Assembly: GCA_945893145.1 (NCBI GenBank)
Contig: CAMDDZ010000030.1
Location: 1-57,731 of the forward strand
Direction: 5' to 3'
Origin: Rhodoplanes serenus
GTDB lineage: Bacteria > Pseudomonadota > Alphaproteobacteria > Rhizobiales > Xanthobacteraceae
DNA length: 57,731 nt
The notes beneath the pieces were generated by a model. That model worked only from the letters and a program-made list of their open reading frames with translations. It was not told the DNA's origin and searched no databases. Of the stretch, positions 53,975-57,731 are shown in pieces. The position numbers and the translations under genes are program-made. The number at the start of each line of letters is the position of its first letter. Within the stretch, counting starts at the first letter, position 1.

Positions 53975-54940
53975 CTACTCGACGCTCAAGCCTATCCCCT
54001 TGATAATCGCGATCCACTTCGCGGCTTCCTTGCGGATATGCTCGGCGGCCTCGGCCGGCGTGCTGGTCATCGGCTGCATGCCGAGCCCAATGAAATGCTT
54101 CTGCGCCTCCGGCGTCTGCATCACGTTGCCGAGCGCCTTGTTCAACCGCAGCACGATCGGCGCCGGCAGCTGCGCCGGACCAGCCATCATCTGCCAGGTG
54201 TTGGCTTCGTATCCGGTGACGCCGGCCTCGTTCAGGGTCGGAACGTCGGGCAGGTTGCTGGCACGCGTCATCGTGGTGACGCCAAGCGCCTTGAGCTGAC
54301 CGGATTTGATCAGCGGACCGGCCGGGCCGGCATCGGCAAAATAGATCGGCACATGGCCCGCCACGACGTCGTTCAGCGCCGGCCCGCCACCGCGATAAGG
54401 CACGTGCCGCATCGAGATACCGGCCATGCTCATCAAGAGTTCCATATAGATGTGATGCACCGCGCCGGTGCCGGCGGACGCAAAGGCAAGCTCGCCGGGC
54501 TTGCTCTTGGCGAGCGCGATCAGCTCCTGTACCGAATTGACCCCGAGCGCCGGATTGACGACCAGCACGAACGGCACGGTCGCAAACAGCATGACCGGCG
54601 AAAAATCCTTGGTCGGGTCGTAGGCGATGCGCTTGTAGAGGCCGGGCGCGACCGCAAAGGTCGAAGCGGTGCCGACCATGATCGTGTAGCCGTCCGGCGC
54701 CGAGCGCGCGACGGCCGTGGCCCCAAGGGTTGTGCCGGCACCGGCGTGGTTCTCGATGATGAAGGGCTGGCCGAGGCGCTGCTCCATGCCCTTGGCGACG
54801 TAGCGCGTCAGGGCGTCGGTGCCGCCGCCGGCCGGAAACGGCACGACGACTTTCACCGGGCGCGACGGATAGTCCTGCGCGAGGGCAGAACCTGTGCAGC
54901 CCGCAAGCAGTATTGCAAAGACGCAGAGGCGGCGGATCAT
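53975..54940 (-). CDS. Bug-type binding protein next to the AMDase-like gene
   Basis: A 321-aa periplasmic protein with signal peptide (residues 1-21, ALAQ end). Family segments: YPSRPVKVVVPFPAGGGTDA, APDGYTIMVGTASTFAVAPG, AGTGAVHHIYMELLMSMAGI and MRHVPYRGGGPALNDVVAGH. It likely captures a di- or tricarboxylic acid. It sits between purC and the AMDase-like gene, both same strand, and has no linked TctAB. Confidence 0.9.
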   Translation of the reverse strand: MIRRLCVFAILLAGCTGSALAQDYPSRPVKVVVPFPAGGGTDALTRYVAKGMEQRLGQPFIIENHAGAGTTLGATAVARSAPDGYTIMVGTASTFAVAPGLYKRIAYDPTKDFSPVMLFATVPFVLVVNPALGVNSVQELIALAKSKPGELAFASAGTGAVHHIYMELLMSMAGISMRHVPYRGGGPALNDVVAGHVPIYFADAGPAGPLIKSGQLKALGVTTMTRASNLPDVPTLNEAGVTGYEANTWQMMAGPAQLPAPIVLRLNKALGNVMQTPEAQKHFIGLGMQPMTSTPAEAAEHIRKEAAKWIAIIKGIGLSVE

Positions 54941-55015
54941 CGCGCGATAGTAGAGACGCGAATGGCCGGCACAAGGCCGGCCATCGCCATCGAAAATCGT
55001 TACCCCTGCGGCGTG

Positions 55016-55783
55016 TTAGCTCTTCACCAGCACGGGGCCTGCGCCCTGCGGCCGCTCGTTCTCGCTCAGGATGCCGAGCCGGCGGGCCACGTCGGTGTAG
55101 GCCTCGACCAGCCCGCCCATGTCGCGGCGGAAGCGGTCCTTGTCGAGCTTGTCGTTCGATTTGATGTCCCACAGCCGGCACGAGTCCGGCGAGATCTCAT
55201 CCGCCACCACGATCCGCATCAGATCGTTCTCCCACAGGCGGCCGCATTCCATCTTGAAATCGACCAGACGGATGCCGACGCCGAGGAAAAGCCCGGACAG
55301 GAAATCGTTGACCCGAATGGCGAGCGCCATGATGTCGTCGATCTCCTGCGGCGTGGCCCAGCCGAAGGCGGTAATATGTTCCTCCGACACCATCGGGTGT
55401 CCGAGCTGATCGTTCTTGTAGTTGAACTCGATGATCGAGCGTGGCAGCTGCGTGCCCTCCTCGATGCCGAGCCGGGTCGCAAGCGAACCGGCCGCGACAT
55501 TTCGCACCACAACCTCGAGCGGAATGATCTCGACCTCGCGAATCAATTGCTCGCGCATGTTTAGCCGCCGCATAAAATGCGTCGGCACGCCGATGTCGTT
55601 GAGGCGCTGGAAGATGTATTCCGAGATGCGGTTGTTCAGAACGCCTTTGCCCTCGATGACATCGTGTTTTTTCGAGTTGAAGGCGGTGGCGTCGTCCTTG
55701 AAATGTTGAATGAGGGTTCCGGGTTCCGGGCCCTCGTAAAGGATCTTCGCCTTGCCTTCATAGATACGGCGACGGCGGCTCAT
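55016..55783 (-). CDS. purC: Phosphoribosylaminoimidazole-succinocarboxamide synthase
   Basis: A 255-aa SAICAR synthetase. The start ATG 55783 gives [20 protein letters not shown], the alphaproteobacterial form; a longer start at 55813 lacks conservation. Family signatures are [34 protein letters not shown] and [14 protein letters not shown]. It precedes Bug, AMDase-like, purS and purQ on the minus strand, so the purine cluster is interrupted. Confidence 0.96.
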   Translation of the reverse strand: MSRRRRIYEGKAKILYEGPEPGTLIQHFKDDATAFNSKKHDVIEGKGVLNNRISEYIFQRLNDIGVPTHFMRRLNMREQLIREVEIIPLEVVVRNVAAGSLATRLGIEEGTQLPRSIIEFNYKNDQLGHPMVSEEHITAFGWATPQEIDDIMALAIRVNDFLSGLFLGVGIRLVDFKMECGRLWENDLMRIVVADEISPDSCRLWDIKSNDKLDKDRFRRDMGGLVEAYTDVARRLGILSENERPQGAGPVLVKS

Positions 55784-56105
55784 CGGAGTGTACCGTGGTT
55801 TGTTGATGTCCATATTAAATGCCGTGGCTCCAGGTGCGGGGTCGCGGTCCTCGGCGGCAGAAGCAGAAGGCAAAACCAAAAACGGAATCGGATGCCTGTC
55901 CGTTCACTTCCAAAACCTAACCGATCGGGATGAGTAGCACAACGACATAGGCCGAGTAGGCTTGGTGCGCAACAGCCGAAGTTCCTTCGCGGGTGGATTG
56001 CCTTGACGCCTCTAGGTCGATATGCAAGGCGCAACGATTACAATTGAAACCGGAGCAACAGCTGAGCACAGCTGATGCCGACATCGTGAGATTGACGAGG
56101 GCGAC
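55784..56105. other. Divergent intergenic spacer
   Basis: A 322-bp stretch between purC and the DUF1476 gene that must carry promoters for both directions. I see no gene, purine riboswitch or strong palindrome in it. Confidence 0.5.
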
Positions 56106-56429
56106 ATGACCACGTTCGATAAGCGCGAGGAAGGCTTCGAGAAGAAATTTGCGCATGACGAGGAGCTGCGCTTCAAGGCGAACGCGCGGCGCAACAAGCT
56201 CCTCGGCCTGTGGGCGGCGGAAAAGCTCGGCATCACCGGCACGGCCGCCGATGCTTACGCCAAGGAGGTCGTGATGGCCGACTTCGAGGAAGCCGGCGAC
56301 GACGATGTGTTCCGCAAGGTCCGCAAGGACCTCGACGCCAAGGGCGTGCAGCAATCGGATCATCAGCTTCGCAGCACCATGGACGAGTTGATGCTGCAGG
56401 CCATCGCACAGATCAAAGCCGGCACCTAA
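56106..56429 (+). CDS. DUF1476 family, F1F0-ATPase zeta subunit-like inhibitor
   Basis: A 107-aa helical protein, MTTFDKREEGFEKKFAHDEE at the start and FRKVRKDLDAKGVQQSDHQL near residue 75. The DUF1476 family includes the zeta subunit that inhibits F1-ATPase hydrolysis in alphaproteobacteria such as Paracoccus, where the N-terminal helix is the inhibitory part. AGGG precedes the ATG. Confidence 0.88.
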   Translation: MTTFDKREEGFEKKFAHDEELRFKANARRNKLLGLWAAEKLGITGTAADAYAKEVVMADFEEAGDDDVFRKVRKDLDAKGVQQSDHQLRSTMDELMLQAIAQIKAGT

Positions 56430-56453
56430 GCGCCGGTTTTACGGAGCGACCGC

Positions 56454-57233
56454 GTGGCAACCCTTCCCGGCTTCTCGCTCGCCCGGCGGCTCGCCGCAGG
56501 CGAAACGGTCTATACCGGCTGGTGCGCGCTTCCCGCCCCGATCATCGTTGAAACGCTGGCCCGCGAGGGTTTTGTCGCCGTCACCATCGACCAGCAGCAC
56601 GGGCTGTGGGACACGGCCGCGACCGTCAACGGGATCGCCGCGATCAGAGCCGGCGGCGCCGCACCCATCGTGCGCGTGCCGCTGGGCGCGTTCGATACCG
56701 CCAGCCGCGCGCTCGATTTCGGCGCCGAGGGCGTGATTGCGCCGATGATCAACACCGTCGCCGACGCCAAGGCGTTCGTCGCCGCAACCAAATACCCGCC
56801 GATCGGCGAACGCAGCTGGGGACCGACGCGGGCGATGAATCTCGCCGGCATCACCGACATGAAGGCCTATTTGCGGGACGCGAACCAGAACGTCGTCACG
56901 CTCGCCATGATCGAGACCCAGACCGCGCTCGACAACGTCGATGCGATCGCGGCCACGCCTGGCATCGACGTGCTGTTCGTCGGCCCCTCCGATCTCTCGA
57001 TCACGTTGACCAACGGCAAGGAGCTCGATCCGCACTCAGCGACGGTCGAGGCCGCGCTCGACAAGATCATCGCGGCGGCGAACAAGGCCGGCAAGGTCGC
57101 AGGCCTCTATTGCGCCAACGCCGAGCGCGCGGTCGCCTGCGCCAAACGCGGTGTCCGCTTCATGGCGGTCGCGAGCGACCTCGCGATGCTCCGCGCCGGC
57201 GCTGCCGCGCAGCTCAAGACGCTGAAGGGCTGA
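56454..57233 (+). CDS. HpcH/HpaI aldolase family protein
   Basis: A 259-aa class II aldolase fold. Features: WCALPAPIIVETLAREGFVA near residue 21, IDQQHG (catalytic His candidate), and metal ligands Glu in MIETQTALDNVD near 158 and Asp in VGPSDLSITL near 182. GTG 56454 has GGAG 8 nt upstream. Such enzymes cleave 2-keto-3-deoxy- or hydroxy acids to pyruvate or oxaloacetate products. It is 24 bp after the DUF1476 gene, so co-transcription is possible. Confidence 0.9.
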   Translation: MATLPGFSLARRLAAGETVYTGWCALPAPIIVETLAREGFVAVTIDQQHGLWDTAATVNGIAAIRAGGAAPIVRVPLGAFDTASRALDFGAEGVIAPMINTVADAKAFVAATKYPPIGERSWGPTRAMNLAGITDMKAYLRDANQNVVTLAMIETQTALDNVDAIAATPGIDVLFVGPSDLSITLTNGKELDPHSATVEAALDKIIAAANKAGKVAGLYCANAERAVACAKRGVRFMAVASDLAMLRAGAAAQLKTLKG

Positions 57234-57238
57234 ACACG

Positions 57239-57601
57239 CTACTTCAGCGTGATCCGGTAATTCACATTCGCGCCGACCGAGAAGCCGTCAATCGGCAACT
57301 GCCCCGGATGGCGGCTCACCGTGACATTGATTCCGTCGACGCGGCAGTCGCTCGCGATGACCTCGCGCAGCAACACGCATTCCTTGGCGGCAAGCTCGTA
57401 CATCTGGCGGCGCGCCTGCTCCTGCGCCTTCAGCCCCTGGTCGCCTGGCCCCACCGATGACGGCACGAACATATTCATGCTGATGGTGACCCGCACCTGC
57501 TCTCCGACCGATGGAGCGGGCGGCGTGGCTGTCGACCGCAGCTCGATCACGGCCTGCTGCGCCGCCGCGATGCTGACGCCGCACGCTAAAGCGTAATGCA
57601 T
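57239..57601 (-). CDS. Putative secreted protein, 5' end replaced by an IS element
   Basis: Reading frame of 120 aa beginning MHYALACGVSIAAAQQ. The short hydrophobic start ending IAAAQ looks like the end of a signal peptide, but its first residues are coded by sequence belonging to the IS630-type element at the right edge. The mature part has two Cys (KECVLL, SDCRVD) and VNYRITLK at the C-terminus. I do not recognise the family. It is probably disrupted. Confidence 0.5.
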   Translation of the reverse strand: MHYALACGVSIAAAQQAVIELRSTATPPAPSVGEQVRVTISMNMFVPSSVGPGDQGLKAQEQARRQMYELAAKECVLLREVIASDCRVDGINVTVSRHPGQLPIDGFSVGANVNYRITLK

Positions 57602-57731
57602 TTAGTTTGGTGCATATCCTGAGTTTTTGAAATAGTTGGCGCATTCGTCGCTGGTGAAAGCGCCGAGAAGCTCGCCGATGGCGGCGCAGACGGTTTCGAC
57701 CGTTCGGGCGGCGGCTTTGCGCAGCAGATGC
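57602..57731 (-). mobile_element. 3' end of an IS630-family transposase (partial)
   Basis: The minus strand translates from the window edge as HLLRKAAARTVETVCAAIGE then LLGAFTSDECANYFKNSGYA and ends PN-stop (57602-57604). This AARTVE...ECANYF tail is characteristic of IS630-type DDE transposases. The rest of the element is beyond the window. The junction with the secreted-protein gene is near 57585-57604, a TA-rich spot, the usual IS630 target. Confidence 0.75.

Noticed and set aside
1..57731. CRISPR arrays, prophage or conjugative genes
   Set aside because: No regularly spaced repeats, cas, phage structural or transfer genes were recognised; the holin-like gene at 42095 is a YqjE-type partner of DUF883, not phage.

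Overview
The window looks like a chromosomal segment of a GC-rich alphaproteobacterium of the order Hyphomicrobiales, probably Bradyrhizobium/Xanthobacteraceae-like. The evidence is the PhyR-NepR-EcfG stress module with GGAAC-N16-CGTT promoters, the purL/bolA/grxD/rpsD/murI neighbourhood, DUF1476 and DUF3309 proteins, Bug-type binding proteins and a CATTCCGG-type intergenic palindrome. This placement is inferred from gene content only.

Layout. 0-5.4 kb: an orphan TRAP binding protein, then iorA and iorB (arylpyruvate:ferredoxin oxidoreductase) split by a palindromic repeat, and a YkvA-like protein. 5.4-13.2 kb: a CoA-dependent aerobic 2-aminobenzoate (anthranilate) or salicylate pathway. Six minus-strand genes (SDR, MarR, enoyl-CoA hydratase, acyl-CoA dehydrogenase, CoA ligase, RidA) face the two-domain acyl-CoA monooxygenase/reductase across a 31-bp palindrome that is the likely MarR operator. 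13.3 kb: tRNA-Gln(CTG). 13.5-19.7 kb: a seven-gene plus-strand catabolic operon of unknown substrate (Zn-ADH, ThDP enzyme, VOC protein, FAD monooxygenase, Bug binding protein, cupin, RidA). 19.7-22.3 kb: a NitT/TauT-type ABC importer. 22.4-27.3 kb: tonB, exbD, exbB and a TonB-dependent siderophore receptor. 27.5-32.4 kb: an FAD monooxygenase, a c-type cytochrome paired with a Tat-signal ThDP enzyme, and a glucose-dehydrogenase-like MDR protein. 32.5-36.5 kb: otsB, GH15 hydrolase, otsA.

36.7-44.8 kb is a general stress response island: small stress-type proteins (DUF2188, DUF3309, DUF883 plus a holin-like partner, DUF1328), an HWE histidine kinase with an ethylene-receptor-like membrane domain, and phyR, nepR, ecfG. 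I found four exact EcfG-type promoters and two one-mismatch ones here. Together they read as sensor, anti-sigma switch, sigma factor and targets.

44.8-57.7 kb is mostly housekeeping: murI, rpsD, grxD, bolA, purL, purQ, purS and purC, interrupted by a Cys-rich-repeat protein, a TPR protein and a two-gene insert (Bug binding protein plus an arylmalonate-decarboxylase-like enzyme). DUF1476, an HpcH/HpaI aldolase and a secreted protein cut by an IS630-family element at the right edge close the window.

The strongest candidates for something undescribed are the Tat-exported ThDP enzyme with its cytochrome c, the ethylene-receptor-like HWE kinase in the EcfG island, and the Bug plus arylmalonate decarboxylase pair inside the purine cluster. 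Coordinates use the start codon I judged most likely. All functions come from reading motifs, with no database search.
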